Counted from the stretch's first letter, positions 7,460 to 15,351 are shown. The stretch is DNA of 48,191 nucleotides from Methylobacterium isbiliense (GCF_022179325.1 NZ_BPQQ01000057.1:1-48191), one strand, 5' to 3'. Numbers and translations: made by a program. Notes: generated by a model not told the origin, from the letters alone.

Positions 7460-7929
7460 GCGTCCCACCTCGCACGCCTCCGCTGGCCGAAGCGCGCGCC
7501 GCGGCCGCACCCGCGCGGCGGCACCTCCGATTTTTGCGCGCTCTCGCCGTGGTTCTGCTTCTCGTGGGCACCGGCGTCGCCCTTGCATCGTCCTTCAGCC
7601 GCGGCTCTTCGGACCCTTACGTCTTCGAGCTCGTCGAGCGCGAGGTGAAACAGGGGTACGGCACGACCATCCTGGTCCGGCTCGTCGACGAGCGGACCGG
7701 CAAGGTGGTTCCGGATGCGGTCCTGTTCATCAGCCGCATCGACATGTCGCCTCACGGGATGGCCGCGATGACGGCTCCGCTGGAACTCCAGGCCGATACG
7801 ATGCCCGGCTACTACCGTTTCGAGGCTGACCTCTCGATGGAGGGGGCTTGGGCGCTCACGCTCGCGGCCAAGATCCCAGGGCTTCCGAACCCGATCCAGC
7901 GCAGGCTCGTCCTGCAGGCAGTGCCATGA
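7456..7929 (+). CDS. YtkA/FixH-like membrane-anchored protein
   Basis: 157 residues with a TTG start overlapping the previous stop. One membrane anchor (LAVVLLLVGTGVALASS) is followed by a beta domain with the YtkA-like pattern VRLVDERTGKVVPDAVLF, ISRIDMSPHGMAAMTAPLE, PGYYRFEADLSMEGAWALTL and AKIPG. The domain is periplasmic. In copper loci it accompanies metal-transfer or RND genes, but its reaction is not known to me. The Met/His cluster DMSPHGMAAM is a plausible metal site. The stop overlaps the ATG of the next gene by four bases. Confidence 0.8.
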   Translation: MSVPPRTPPLAEARAAAAPARRHLRFLRALAVVLLLVGTGVALASSFSRGSSDPYVFELVEREVKQGYGTTILVRLVDERTGKVVPDAVLFISRIDMSPHGMAAMTAPLELQADTMPGYYRFEADLSMEGAWALTLAAKIPGLPNPIQRRLVLQAVP

Positions 7930-8375
7930 TGCATCAGAACACACCGTTCCGTGACTTCGGGGAGTTCGAGACCGCCCCCTCCGGCGGTCGGATCACGTGG
8001 ATCGTGGGTATCCTTGTCTTCGTCATCATGCTCGTGGCCGCCCTCGGTTTCGGCTACGGGCTCGGGCGCGGGACCTGGACGGTCCCAAGCGCGATCTCCG
8101 GCCACCTTCCGGCCGCCCCGACCGGCTGGCTGCCGCGCGGGGGGACGCAGCCCGAAGCGGCGGGTGCGCCGGCCGCGCTCGAGGACTACGCCTTCGAATT
8201 CGTCGGGAAACGAGCCAAGCAGGGCGAGGCGGTGCTGGCGGTGCGCCCGGCCATCAAGGGCATCTCGCTGCCCGGCATGCCCCCAGGCTCGCCCGGCATG
8301 GACGGTGAGAAGACGGAGCCGTTCACGGTCTACGGGATCGACGACGGCGACCCGAAGGCCTTCGCGCGCGAGTAG
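7926..8375 (+). CDS. Membrane-anchored protein with YtkA-like start and DUF411-like tail
   Basis: 149 residues starting MMHQNTPFRDFGEFE. A single membrane helix (WIVGILVFVIMLVAALGFGYG) precedes a Pro/Gly linker. DYAFEFVGKRAKQGEAVLAV then resembles the opening strand of the YtkA-like proteins at 7456 and 30152. Immediately after comes GISLPGMPPGSPGMDGEKTE and FTVYGID, which matches the DUF411 end seen at 30810 (AVPGMPVGSPGM...YDVVLFG). The middle of both domains is missing, so the gene looks like a deletion fusion that stayed in frame. The Met-rich PGMPxGSPGM segment could bind Cu(I). Function inferred only. Confidence 0.7.
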   Translation: MMHQNTPFRDFGEFETAPSGGRITWIVGILVFVIMLVAALGFGYGLGRGTWTVPSAISGHLPAAPTGWLPRGGTQPEAAGAPAALEDYAFEFVGKRAKQGEAVLAVRPAIKGISLPGMPPGSPGMDGEKTEPFTVYGIDDGDPKAFARE

Positions 8376-8420
8376 CGCGAGGGTGGAACCACCCGAAATT
8401 CACCGACGACAGGAGAACCC

Positions 8421-8687
8421 ATGTCGAAGATCTCGAAGCTCGCGCCCGCCGCCGTACTCGGCGCGGCCCTTGTTGCCGGCATCGCCGGCGTCTCGGCCGA
8501 GACTGACACGTCCCCGTCCACCAACTCGGACAAGGGTATGATGGGCGGCATGATGCAGGGCGGCAACATGCCGATGATGCAGGAGATGTCGAAGATGATG
8601 GAGAACTGCAACAAGATGATGCAGACCACAATGGACCGGCAGAACCAGGGCGGACCCGGCCAGCCCTCCCCGGACAAGCGCGGCTGA
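8421..8687 (+). CDS. Small Met-rich secreted protein
   Basis: 88 residues. Signal peptide APAAVLGAALVAGIAGVSAE, then GMMGGMMQGGNMPMMQEMSK, MMENCNKMMQTTMD and a Pro/Gly tail; 16 of about 65 mature residues are Met. AGGAG lies five bases before the ATG. Such MM-rich chains typically bind Cu(I) in the periplasm; the single Cys in ENCNKMM could join. Probably the last gene expressed from the 7083 promoter, since two hairpin terminators follow. Similar in style to the protein at 974. Confidence 0.8.
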   Translation: MSKISKLAPAAVLGAALVAGIAGVSAETDTSPSTNSDKGMMGGMMQGGNMPMMQEMSKMMENCNKMMQTTMDRQNQGGPGQPSPDKRG

Positions 8688-8846
8688 GGTCCTTGAGGCC
8701 TGTCTGAACCGTCTGGTTCGGCGGCAGGCTGAGATCCAGGAACAGCGGGCACAGAAGTGCTGCACGTTCTTGTTGCACCCGCAGACGAGTTCGCCGCCCG
8801 GCACGCCCCGGCGGGTCGCGACGGAGGCTTCCCGGGAGGTCTCCGC

Positions 8847-8880
8847 GCGGGGCTGGCCCAGCGGCCAGCCCCGCTCTCTT
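8847..8880 (+). terminator. Perfect 12-bp hairpin, terminator-like
   Basis: GCGGGGCTGGCC (8847-8858) pairs perfectly with GGCCAGCCCCGC (8863-8874) around the loop CAGC and is followed by TCTCTT. It lies downstream of the Met-rich gene. The U tract is weak, so it may work together with the next hairpin. Confidence 0.6.
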
Positions 8881-8919
8881 GCCTCGGCCGGCCTGACCTC
8901 CGCCGGTCGAGGCCTTTTT
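8881..8919 (+). terminator. Rho-independent terminator
   Basis: GCCTCGGCCGG (8881-8891) pairs with CCGGTCGAGGC (8903-8913) with one G-T pair, followed directly by CTTTTT. This is a standard intrinsic terminator and ends the transcript from the 7.2-8.7 kb cluster before the gene at 8995. Confidence 0.8.
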
Positions 8920-8994
8920 GGACATGCCGGGAGGACGCCGGAGCCGGCGGGGCATGTCGTTCGAGGGGCGCGTCCGCGAACCAAGGAGTTCAAG

Positions 8995-9318
8995 ATGAGT
9001 GCTCACCATCCTGGCGACGGGCCGAAGCTCGCTCCCCGGCGGAACGAAGGGCCGGGCCCGACTCCGCCGTCGCCTGTTCCGTCAGCCCGCTCCCGCGGCG
9101 GCATCAGCTGCGGCATGGGCGGCGGGCCGATGTCCATGATGTTGGCCGTCCTGGTCGGCGTCGTCCTCGGTGCGCTGCTCTTCGGCGGAGGGGGAGGGCT
9201 GACGAGCGCCACCCAGGTCGGAAGCTGGACGATTCTGTTGTTCCTGCTCCCGTGCCTGCTGATGGCCGGGGCGATGATGATGATGGGCGGCGGATCCGAC
9301 AAGCAGAAGCGGCCCTGA
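8995..9318 (+). CDS. Small two-helix membrane protein, unknown
   Basis: 107 residues. A hydrophilic Pro/Arg-rich N terminus of about 45 residues is followed by two hydrophobic helices (MMLAVLVGVVLGALLF and LLFLLPCLLMAGAMMMMGG) and a short basic end. AAGGAG lies seven bases before the ATG. The second helix, LLPCLLMAGAMMMMGG, resembles the LLACPLMHLFM ending of DUF2933 proteins, which are common beside copper ATPases, but the length differs. The Met-rich face may contact copper. Not further assignable. Confidence 0.65.
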   Translation: MSAHHPGDGPKLAPRRNEGPGPTPPSPVPSARSRGGISCGMGGGPMSMMLAVLVGVVLGALLFGGGGGLTSATQVGSWTILLFLLPCLLMAGAMMMMGGGSDKQKRP

Positions 9319-9401
9319 CGCCCGCCGGGGCCGGACCATCCCTGCCGGTTTCTTCGAGCGGGAACCGGCCCTCAACACGTCTTCCGAAGGAGCGCACGCC
9401 G

Positions 9402-10520
9402 ATGGAGCCCGCCTTTGCGCGCCCTCGATGGCTGGACCGGCCCGCATCGGTCGCGCGGAATCGAACCCCTGCGGACGCGCGCGACGCGCTTCCGGGCATA
9501 TCCGGACCCGCGGCTCCCCCCGGATCGAAGGTGGCGCCGGCCGTTGACTCGACGGGGCGTGTCGGGGCGTCCGGCACGGGCGGACCCTGGATCCGCTCGG
9601 CGTGGCGGCTGCCCGGTGCCGCCGCACTCGTCGTGGTCGGCACTCTGTCAGCCCATGCACAGGCCAAGCAGTCCGCACAGCCGCCGGACCCGGCGGCGGT
9701 CCAGCGCGGCGCTTACCTCCTGACGGCTGCCAACTGCGCCAGTTGCCACACCCTACCCGGGAGCGGCAGCGCGCATCAGCTCGCCGGCGGACGGGCGCTG
9801 CCAACTCCCTTCGGCGTGTTCTTCTCGCCCAATATCACCCCGGATCCCATCCACGGGATCGGAGGATGGACTTTCGGCGACTTCAAGCGCGCGCTGCGCC
9901 GCGGCGTCTCGCCAAGCAACACCCACTACTATCCGGTCTTCCCCTACACCTCCTACACGGGGATGTCGGACAGCGACATCGAGGACCTCTGGGCCTATCT
10001 CGGCTCGGTACCCCCGGTGTCCCAGCCGAACCGTCCTCACGAGCTCGGCTTTCCCTACAGCCTACGGCTCGCAATGGCCCCCTGGAAGGTCCTCTTCCTG
10101 GACCAGGGTCCCTTGAAGCCGGAGCCGGGCAGGCCCCCGGAATGGAACCGGGGTCGGTACCTCGTGAATGCGGTCGCGCACTGCGCCGATTGCCACGCGC
10201 CGCGCAATTTCCTCGGAGCCGTTGACCGGGGCCGCACGATGTCGGGCACGCGCGAGCGCCTGGAGGGCTACGAGGTCCCGAACATCACGCCCGACATCCA
10301 AACCGGCATCGGCCGGTGGAGCGTCGGGGACGTCACCGGCCTGCTGGCCGGCCGCGGAATGCGGGCCATGCACGTCGGCGGCCCCATGCGCGAGGTGGTG
10401 CGGAACACGTCCCGGCTCTCAGAGGCCGACCGGACCGCGATGGCGGTCTACCTGAAGTCTCTTCCGCCCCGCTTCGGCGAGGTCAAGCCCGGCGGGATGA
10501 TGGGAGGGATGTGCCATTGA
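9402..10520 (+). CDS. Di-haem cytochrome c, dehydrogenase-subunit type
   Basis: 372 residues. A long N-terminal extension precedes the hydrophobic segment at about 65-85 (LPGAAALVVVGTLSAHAQA). Haem sites are CASCH (112-116) and CADCH (261-265). Each domain repeats NITPD and GxGxW (NITPDPIHGIGGWTFGDFK; NITPDIQTGIGRWSVGDV), a hallmark of the cytochrome c subunits of membrane alcohol and gluconate dehydrogenases. Only two haems are seen, against three in AdhB. It works in the periplasm as an electron carrier. The C terminus GGMMGGMCH is an unusual Met/Cys/His tail that could bind copper. GAAGGAG precedes the ATG. No dehydrogenase gene is adjacent. Confidence 0.85.
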   Translation: MEPAFARPRWLDRPASVARNRTPADARDALPGISGPAAPPGSKVAPAVDSTGRVGASGTGGPWIRSAWRLPGAAALVVVGTLSAHAQAKQSAQPPDPAAVQRGAYLLTAANCASCHTLPGSGSAHQLAGGRALPTPFGVFFSPNITPDPIHGIGGWTFGDFKRALRRGVSPSNTHYYPVFPYTSYTGMSDSDIEDLWAYLGSVPPVSQPNRPHELGFPYSLRLAMAPWKVLFLDQGPLKPEPGRPPEWNRGRYLVNAVAHCADCHAPRNFLGAVDRGRTMSGTRERLEGYEVPNITPDIQTGIGRWSVGDVTGLLAGRGMRAMHVGGPMREVVRNTSRLSEADRTAMAVYLKSLPPRFGEVKPGGMMGGMCH

Positions 10521-10550
10521 TCCACCGCCCACCATACCTGAGGTCTCCAC

Positions 10551-10730
10551 ATGCTTCGGCTCGCCGCGATCCTCCTCGTGACCGCCACGGCCGTGAGTCC
10601 CCTGGCGCTCGGCAGGGTCACGGCACGCGCCACTGGCCTCTTCAGGGTTCTGCTCGGCCTGCTCGTCATGGCGGCCTTCGCAGCCCTGGCGGTCGGTCTG
10701 CTGGCGGGCGAGACCCTGTTTCGGGAGTAA
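10551..10730 (+). CDS. Small membrane protein, unknown
   Basis: 59 residues, almost entirely hydrophobic in two segments: LAAILLVTATAVSPLALG and VLLGLLVMAAFAALAVGLLAG, ending ETLFRE. It starts 30 bases after the cytochrome stop and is probably co-transcribed. No family recognised. Confidence 0.55.
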   Translation: MLRLAAILLVTATAVSPLALGRVTARATGLFRVLLGLLVMAAFAALAVGLLAGETLFRE

Positions 10731-10925
10731 TCCCTCCTTTTCGGTCGCGGGCTCCGGTCGCTCCCGGCGGGCTCGCGCGTCGAGGGACTAGGCCCCTCCT
10801 CGAAGCAACGTGAGGGCTGCCGAAGCGGCCGCCCGGCAGGGCGGATGAACGGGCCGGATGCGGCCCCTGCGGGCCGAGCGGGGGCGTGCGAGTCGGGATC
10901 TCAAGGGCCGACCAGGTATCAGACG

Positions 10926-11147
10926 ATGAGCATCGCCGCCGCACTCGCCCTCCAGAGCATCCCCTTCGCCGCGCTAGTCCTGGCCCATGACGCGCGACAC
11001 CGTGAATACTTCGCCGTCGTGTACCCGGTCGCCGTGGGCCTGCTGCTCTCGGGGTGCGCCATGCTCGACAGGTCCCAAGGCTTTCCCCTCGTGTTCGGAA
11101 GCGCCTTGGACGCGCACCTCCGGAGCACCCCGGACCTACCACCGTGA
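10926..11147 (+). CDS. Small hydrophobic protein, unknown
   Basis: 73 residues from ATG 10926 (MSIAAALALQSIPFAALVLA), a second hydrophobic stretch VVYPVAVGLLLSGCAML, and a polar end. A longer frame begins upstream at 10845, but this ATG gives a natural membrane start. No motif recognised; may be a remnant of a larger membrane gene. Confidence 0.4.
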   Translation: MSIAAALALQSIPFAALVLAHDARHREYFAVVYPVAVGLLLSGCAMLDRSQGFPLVFGSALDAHLRSTPDLPP

Positions 11148-11284
11148 GAGCCGTTCGCGCCATGCGGCGCCGGAGGCGGGCCGAACGCCCACCCTCCGAG
11201 AGGGCTCTGCTGCATGAGCGCCATCCCTCGGTGTCATGAGACCTGTTGTTCCTCTGACCTGCAACGAACTCCGGGAGATCACCC

Positions 11285-11623
11285 ATGAAGACCTTCCTAC
11301 GCACCGCGATTGCCGCATCGGTCCTGATGTCGGCCGGTGATGCCTTCGCCGCTCCTCGGACGGCCATCCTCGAAGTCCAGAACGTCAGCTGCGTCACCTG
11401 CGCTCCCATCGTCAAACGGACGCTGGCGCGTCTGACCGGCGTCGTTCAGGTAACCGCCATCGAACACGGTGGCGTGGCCACGGCGGCCGTCACCTTCGAT
11501 GACGACAAGGTCGCGGCCGAGGCGCTCTTCCAGGCGACCACCGACGCCGGGTACCCGTCCTCCGTGAAGGAGGTGAGGAGCGCGGCCGCGGACGGCACGG
11601 GCGGCACCGCCCAGGCTCGCTGA
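11285..11623 (+). CDS. merP: MerP-like periplasmic mercury-binding protein
   Basis: 112 residues. A signal peptide (FLRTAIAASVLMSAGDAFA) is followed by a single HMA (ferredoxin-like) domain with VSCVTCAPIVKRTL, the two-Cys Hg(II) loop, then GVVQVTAIEHGGVATAAVTF and DAGYPSSVKE. MerP captures Hg(II) in the periplasm and passes it to the membrane importer. GGGAG precedes the ATG. It is followed by a broken merF-like frame, then merA and merB. A Gly/Ala tail of about 18 residues is extra. No MerR gene or mercury operator was found directly upstream. Confidence 0.85.
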   Translation: MKTFLRTAIAASVLMSAGDAFAAPRTAILEVQNVSCVTCAPIVKRTLARLTGVVQVTAIEHGGVATAAVTFDDDKVAAEALFQATTDAGYPSSVKEVRSAAADGTGGTAQAR

Positions 11624-11860
11624 AGAGGCGGTGCATCGCGACGACGGACCGCATCCTCGTTCGAACCGGCACCGCGGTCGCCGTCGTGGCCTCGCCCTGT
11701 TGCGCGACGGCCATCCTCGGGACCGTCCGGGGGCGGTCGGGCCGGCGGCCTGGGCAGTCAAGGCCGATTACGTCCTGATCCCGGTGCTTCTCGTTCCGGT
11801 GAACCTGGCCGCAGGCGGGCTCCATCGGCCAAGAGAACCCAAGGGTCCGGCGGCATCCGG
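11620..11860 (+). pseudogene. Broken MerF-like mercury importer
   Basis: Between merP and merA one frame reads DRILVRTGTAVAVVASPCCA and TAILGTV, then a shifted frame reads VGPAAWAVKADYVLIPVLLV and PVNLAAGGLH. Together they match the two-helix MerF importer: a first helix ending in a CC pair and a second beginning with DYVLLPAL. The break is near 11725-11735, at a GGGGGC run. There is also no clear ATG; a CTG overlaps the merP stop. Without it Hg(II) import would rest on another carrier. MerT is a less likely source because the third helix is absent. Confidence 0.6.
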
Positions 11861-11907
11861 ATGCCGCGACGCAGACGAACACACGAACACACTTGGAAAG
11901 TCATCTC

Positions 11908-13347
11908 ATGAGCGATTGCTGCAGCGCCCGGCGCGCGAGAAGCGGCGACGAGCGGTTCGACCTCGTGGTGCTCGGCGCCGGGTCGGCCGGATTTTCGGCC
12001 ACCATCACGGCGGCCGAGCAGGGGGCCCGGGTCGCCCTGATCGGGCACGGAACGATCGGCGGCACCTGCGTGAACGTGGGCTGCGTTCCGTCGAAAGCCC
12101 TGATCCGGGCCGCGGAGGCCGTGCATCACGCCAACGGGGCGGCTGGCCGCTTCGCGGGCATCCAGGGTGAGGCGCGGGTGGTCGACTGGCGTGCCCAGGC
12201 CGCCCAGAAGGATGCCTTGGTCGATTCCCTGCGGCAGGCGAAATACGAAGATCTCCTGCCAGCCTACGACAACGTTGTCCACCACGAGGGGCGGGCGCGC
12301 CTCGTCGCGGGCGGCGTCGAGGCGGGCGGGAAGCGGTTCAACGCGGACCGCATCATCATCGCCACGGGGACGCGCCCGGCCATGCCGGCCATCCCGGGCA
12401 TGGCGGCGATCTCAGCGCTCGACAGCACAGGGGCGCTCGCCCTGACCGAGCTCCCGGGCTCGATGATCGTGCTCGGCGGCGGCTATGTCGGTGCGGAGCT
12501 TGCGCAGACGTTCGCGCGGGTCGGAGTCGCCGTGACCCTCGTCTTCCGCAGCCGTCTCCTGCCTGAGGCGGAGCCGGAGATCGGCGAGGCGCTCGCCGGC
12601 TACCTGGCGGACGAGGGCATCGCCGTCCTGGGCGACCTCGCCTACGACGCCGTGCGCCGAACGGCGGGCGGCGTGAGCCTCACGGTCCGGCGAAACGGAC
12701 GCGATGAGACGGTCACGGCCGAGCAGATCCTCGTCGCGACCGGGCGTACGGCCAACACAGAGGGGCTCGGCCTCGCGGAGGCTGGGATCGCCCAGACGCC
12801 GACGGGCGCCATCGCGGTCGACGACCGCATGCGCACGTCGAGGCCGGGCGTGTACGCGGCGGGTGACGTGACCGGGAGGGATCAGTTCGTCTACATGGCG
12901 GCCTACGGCGCGAGACTGGCCGCCAGGAACGCGCTCAACGGGGACAGCCTGCGCTACGACAACAGGACGATGCCGGGCGTGGTGTTCACCGACCCCCAGG
13001 TCGGGAGTGTCGGCCTGACCGAAGCCCGGGCACGGGCGGCCGGGCACGACGTTCGAACCTCGGTGCTCACGCTCGACAACGTGCCCCGCGCGCTCGCGGC
13101 TCGCGACACGCGCGGTCTGATCAAGCTCGTGGCGGACCGGAGCACCCGTAGGCTGTTGGGCGCGCACATCCTGGCACCCGAGGGCGCGGACAGCATCCAG
13201 ACGGCCGCGATGGCGATCCGCTGCGACCTGACCATCGACGACCTTTCCGAGACGATCTTCCCGTACCTGACCACCGTCGAGGGCCTCAAGCTCGCGGCCC
13301 AGACCTTCGACCGGGACATCAAGAAACTATCCTGCTGCGCCGGTTGA
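11908..13347 (+). CDS. merA: Mercuric reductase
   Basis: 479 residues. It reduces Hg(II) to volatile Hg(0) with NADPH in the cytoplasm. FAD motif VVLGAGSAGFSA, redox pair C54/C59 in GTCVNVGCVPSK, NAD(P) motif VLGGGYVGAELA, second FAD motif VYAAGDVTG and the C-terminal Hg-delivering pair in LSCCAG (C476/C477) are all present, with the Tyr of FPYLTTVEGLK. The N-terminal HMA domain found in many MerA proteins is absent; only a short MSDCCSARR leader with its own Cys pair remains. GGAAAG precedes the ATG. merB follows with overlapping signals. Confidence 0.95.
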   Translation: MSDCCSARRARSGDERFDLVVLGAGSAGFSATITAAEQGARVALIGHGTIGGTCVNVGCVPSKALIRAAEAVHHANGAAGRFAGIQGEARVVDWRAQAAQKDALVDSLRQAKYEDLLPAYDNVVHHEGRARLVAGGVEAGGKRFNADRIIIATGTRPAMPAIPGMAAISALDSTGALALTELPGSMIVLGGGYVGAELAQTFARVGVAVTLVFRSRLLPEAEPEIGEALAGYLADEGIAVLGDLAYDAVRRTAGGVSLTVRRNGRDETVTAEQILVATGRTANTEGLGLAEAGIAQTPTGAIAVDDRMRTSRPGVYAAGDVTGRDQFVYMAAYGARLAARNALNGDSLRYDNRTMPGVVFTDPQVGSVGLTEARARAAGHDVRTSVLTLDNVPRALAARDTRGLIKLVADRSTRRLLGAHILAPEGADSIQTAAMAIRCDLTIDDLSETIFPYLTTVEGLKLAAQTFDRDIKKLSCCAG

Positions 13348-13364
13348 TCAGGGAGCAAACGTCG

Positions 13365-14156
13365 ATGCCGATGTCTGCCGTCAGGACCGCAGGGCCGGAC
13401 CACCCTGCCGCCGAGATCAGGCCGGGCGTGTTCCGCCCGGACTGGTCGAGCGTGAACTCACCGGCCGCAAGGGATGCGCTCGCCGGGCGGATGGCCGCGC
13501 GGTCAGGCCTGCTCGAAGCGTGGGCGCATCCTCTGAGCAGGGACGAGGATCAAGTCTGGCAGTCCGTCCTCCGGCTCTACGCGGAACAGGGGTGCCCGCC
13601 GTTGCCCGGCGACATCGCCGCCACGACGGGTATCGCCGAAGGCCCCGTCCGCGCCGTGTTGCAGAGCCTGCAATTCCGAGACCTCCTCGGCTTGGAGCCG
13701 GCAACCGAGACCATTCGATATGCGTACCCATTCTCGCAATCCGCGACAGGCCACCGGGTTTTTCTCAGGCGCCGGTCCCTCGACGCCCTCTGCGCCATCG
13801 ACGCGCTCGGCGCGGGGGCGATGTACGGGATGGATGTCGAGATCGAGTCGTCTTGCCGTGCATGCGGGGAACCGGTTCGGGTGGCCACCACGTCCGAAGG
13901 CCGCAAGGTGCGGAGCGCGACGCCGAGCGAAGCCGTCGTCTGGTACGACTTCGCTTACGAGGGGGGAGCCGCCGCCTCGTGCTGCCGGACGACCGCGTTC
14001 TTCTGCTCGCACGGGCACCTTCGGCGCTGGCTCACCGGCCGGTCGCAACGCCACGACGGTCTCGCTTTGACCTTGAACGAGGCGTTGGAAGTCGCTGGGG
14101 CCATCTTCGGGCCGATCTTCTCTGAGCCCGTGAGACCTGGAAATGCTCGGGTGTGA
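13365..14156 (+). CDS. merB: Organomercurial lyase
   Basis: 263 residues. It cleaves carbon-mercury bonds and gives Hg(II) to MerA. The catalytic triad is intact: C143 and D146 in LDALCAIDALG and C206 in SCCRTTAFF. The spacings (3 and 63 residues) equal those of Cys96/Asp99/Cys159 in the R831b enzyme. The N-terminal winged-helix part is DEDQVWQSVLRLYAEQGCPP. The ATG at 13365 has AGGGAG at 13350-13355; a TTG at 13344 overlapping the merA stop would add seven residues and is less likely. About 50 N-terminal residues are longer than in the classic enzyme. Confidence 0.95.
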   Translation: MPMSAVRTAGPDHPAAEIRPGVFRPDWSSVNSPAARDALAGRMAARSGLLEAWAHPLSRDEDQVWQSVLRLYAEQGCPPLPGDIAATTGIAEGPVRAVLQSLQFRDLLGLEPATETIRYAYPFSQSATGHRVFLRRRSLDALCAIDALGAGAMYGMDVEIESSCRACGEPVRVATTSEGRKVRSATPSEAVVWYDFAYEGGAAASCCRTTAFFCSHGHLRRWLTGRSQRHDGLALTLNEALEVAGAIFGPIFSEPVRPGNARV

Positions 14157-14353
14157 ACAAGCATCCTCCCGGCAGCCCCCGGCCATCCCGCAGGATTTGG
14201 TCCTCCCGCTCGAAACCAGTGCCGCTTCCGGTTGCTCGAAGCCTGCAATCCGTCTCGCTCCTCGGAGCCGGGAACTTGACGCCGAACGACAGCCCGTTGG
14301 ACTGTCCCGTGCGAAAGCTTCGCCAAGGCACCGTGGCCGGTTTCCCCTGACAG

Positions 14354-14968
14354 TCAGGCGGGAACGGCTCGTCCCTCGTACATGAACGTGAAGGGTCGCG
14401 GACCGGGGGCATAGCCGGTCCTGAGGTCCGTGGTTCTGAACCCCGCTTTCTGGATGAGGCCGACGATGGGGCGGTTCAGGTGACAGCCACCTGAAATGGG
14501 CTTCCAGCCTGGCGTAAGCCAATCCTGCCATCGGGCAACCCAGCGGTCCGGCGCTTGACCATGCTCCGCGAACAGGAGCTCGCCCCCGGGCTTGAGCACG
14601 CGCCGCATCTCCCTGAGGGCACCCTCGATGTCGGGGATCGAGCAAAGGGTCCACGTCGTCACGACCGTGTCCACGCTTCCGGTCTCCAGGGGAATCACTT
14701 CGGCGGAGGCATGAAGGAAGCTGATGCGCCGGCGGGACCTGCTCGCCCGGCTTGCAGCCTTGTCGATGAGCCCCTGGGAGGGTTCGATGCCAAGGACGTC
14801 TGTCACATCCGGACCGTAGAACGGCAGGTTGAGGCCTGAGCCGATGCCGATCTCCAGCACGCGGCCGCGGGCCGCCCCGACGACCCGGGTCCGGTATCCG
14901 AGCAGGTCCTTGTTCGCCATGACCCGGTCGACGAGCCAGGGCAGGATGCGGTCGCCGTAGAAGCCCAT
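14354..14968 (-). CDS. Class I SAM-dependent methyltransferase
   Basis: 204 residues. SAM motif VLEIGIGSGLNLPFYG, acidic ribose-binding loop LGIEPSQGLI, motif TGSVDTVVTTWTLCSI and LREMRRVLKPGGELLFAEHG. It resembles the UbiE/COQ5-related group that includes METTL7-like and small-molecule methylases; the substrate cannot be read from sequence. It converges on merB (197 bases between stops) and its start lies some 350 bases from the mercury operator on the other side. A link to metal or metalloid methylation is possible but only by location. Confidence 0.8.
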   Translation of the reverse strand: MGFYGDRILPWLVDRVMANKDLLGYRTRVVGAARGRVLEIGIGSGLNLPFYGPDVTDVLGIEPSQGLIDKAASRASRSRRRISFLHASAEVIPLETGSVDTVVTTWTLCSIPDIEGALREMRRVLKPGGELLFAEHGQAPDRWVARWQDWLTPGWKPISGGCHLNRPIVGLIQKAGFRTTDLRTGYAPGPRPFTFMYEGRAVPA

Positions 14969-15020
14969 GGGCCGGTCTCCCGTCAGGTGCGCGAGCCCAG
15001 TATGCCGCGGCGACAGCCTT

Positions 15021-15116
15021 TCAGGCCATCTCGCCGCCCCGATATCGCGCGCAGGTGCTCCGCCCGTTCGGCCCAGAAAGGACTACCTCGCAGGTGTCCG
15101 GCTCCATGCCTTCCAC
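15021..15116 (-). pseudogene. C-terminal scrap of a DUF411 copper/metal protein
   Basis: The last 31 codons before the stop read VEGMEPDTCEVVLSGPNG and ARYRGGEMA. The intact DUF411 protein ending at 31286 finishes VEGMEPDTYDVVLFGPET and ARYRGAELA, so this is clearly the same tail. Upstream the frame no longer resembles DUF411; the CGCC metal motif and signal peptide are gone. It is a decayed remnant lying between the methyltransferase and the mercury operator. Confidence 0.8.
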
Positions 15117-15320
15117 CTCCTGGCCGGCGAGTCCACCGGTGGGCCCGGGACGGTCGGCCCGGCACACTGGGGCCTCTCCGCCGGCAGGAGCTTGCTCACC
15201 CCTCCCGGCACACGCCACTCGACTGCTCAGCTGCCGACCGGGGCCGTGTCGCGGGAGGTCCCATCCGTGGCAGCGAAAGGCGGCCCTTCACCGGGCTCCC
15301 GCTCGCCGTCAACGGACCTG

Positions 15321-15351
15321 TTGACTCCGTACTACGGTACGGACTGTAGGC
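15321..15351 (+). promoter_or_regulatory. MerR-type mercury operator/promoter
   Basis: TTGACT (15321-15326) and a 19-base spacer containing the dyad CCGTAC-TACG-GTACGG. Extending the arms to ACTCCGTAC/GTACGGACT adds one mismatch. The Tn501 operator is TTGACT with CCGTAC-N4-GTACGG in a 19-base spacer, so half-sites and spacing agree; the -10 (GTAGGC) is weak. It reads into merR and the six genes behind it. No second copy was found before merPAB. Confidence 0.9.

Noticed and set aside
11450-11475. GTAACC inside merP as a sigma-F site
   Set aside because: No CGAA at 16 bases and it lies within coding sequence.
13344-13364. TTG start for merB overlapping the merA stop
   Set aside because: The ATG at 13365 has a good AGGGAG site at the right distance, and the extra residues are not conserved in the family as I know it.
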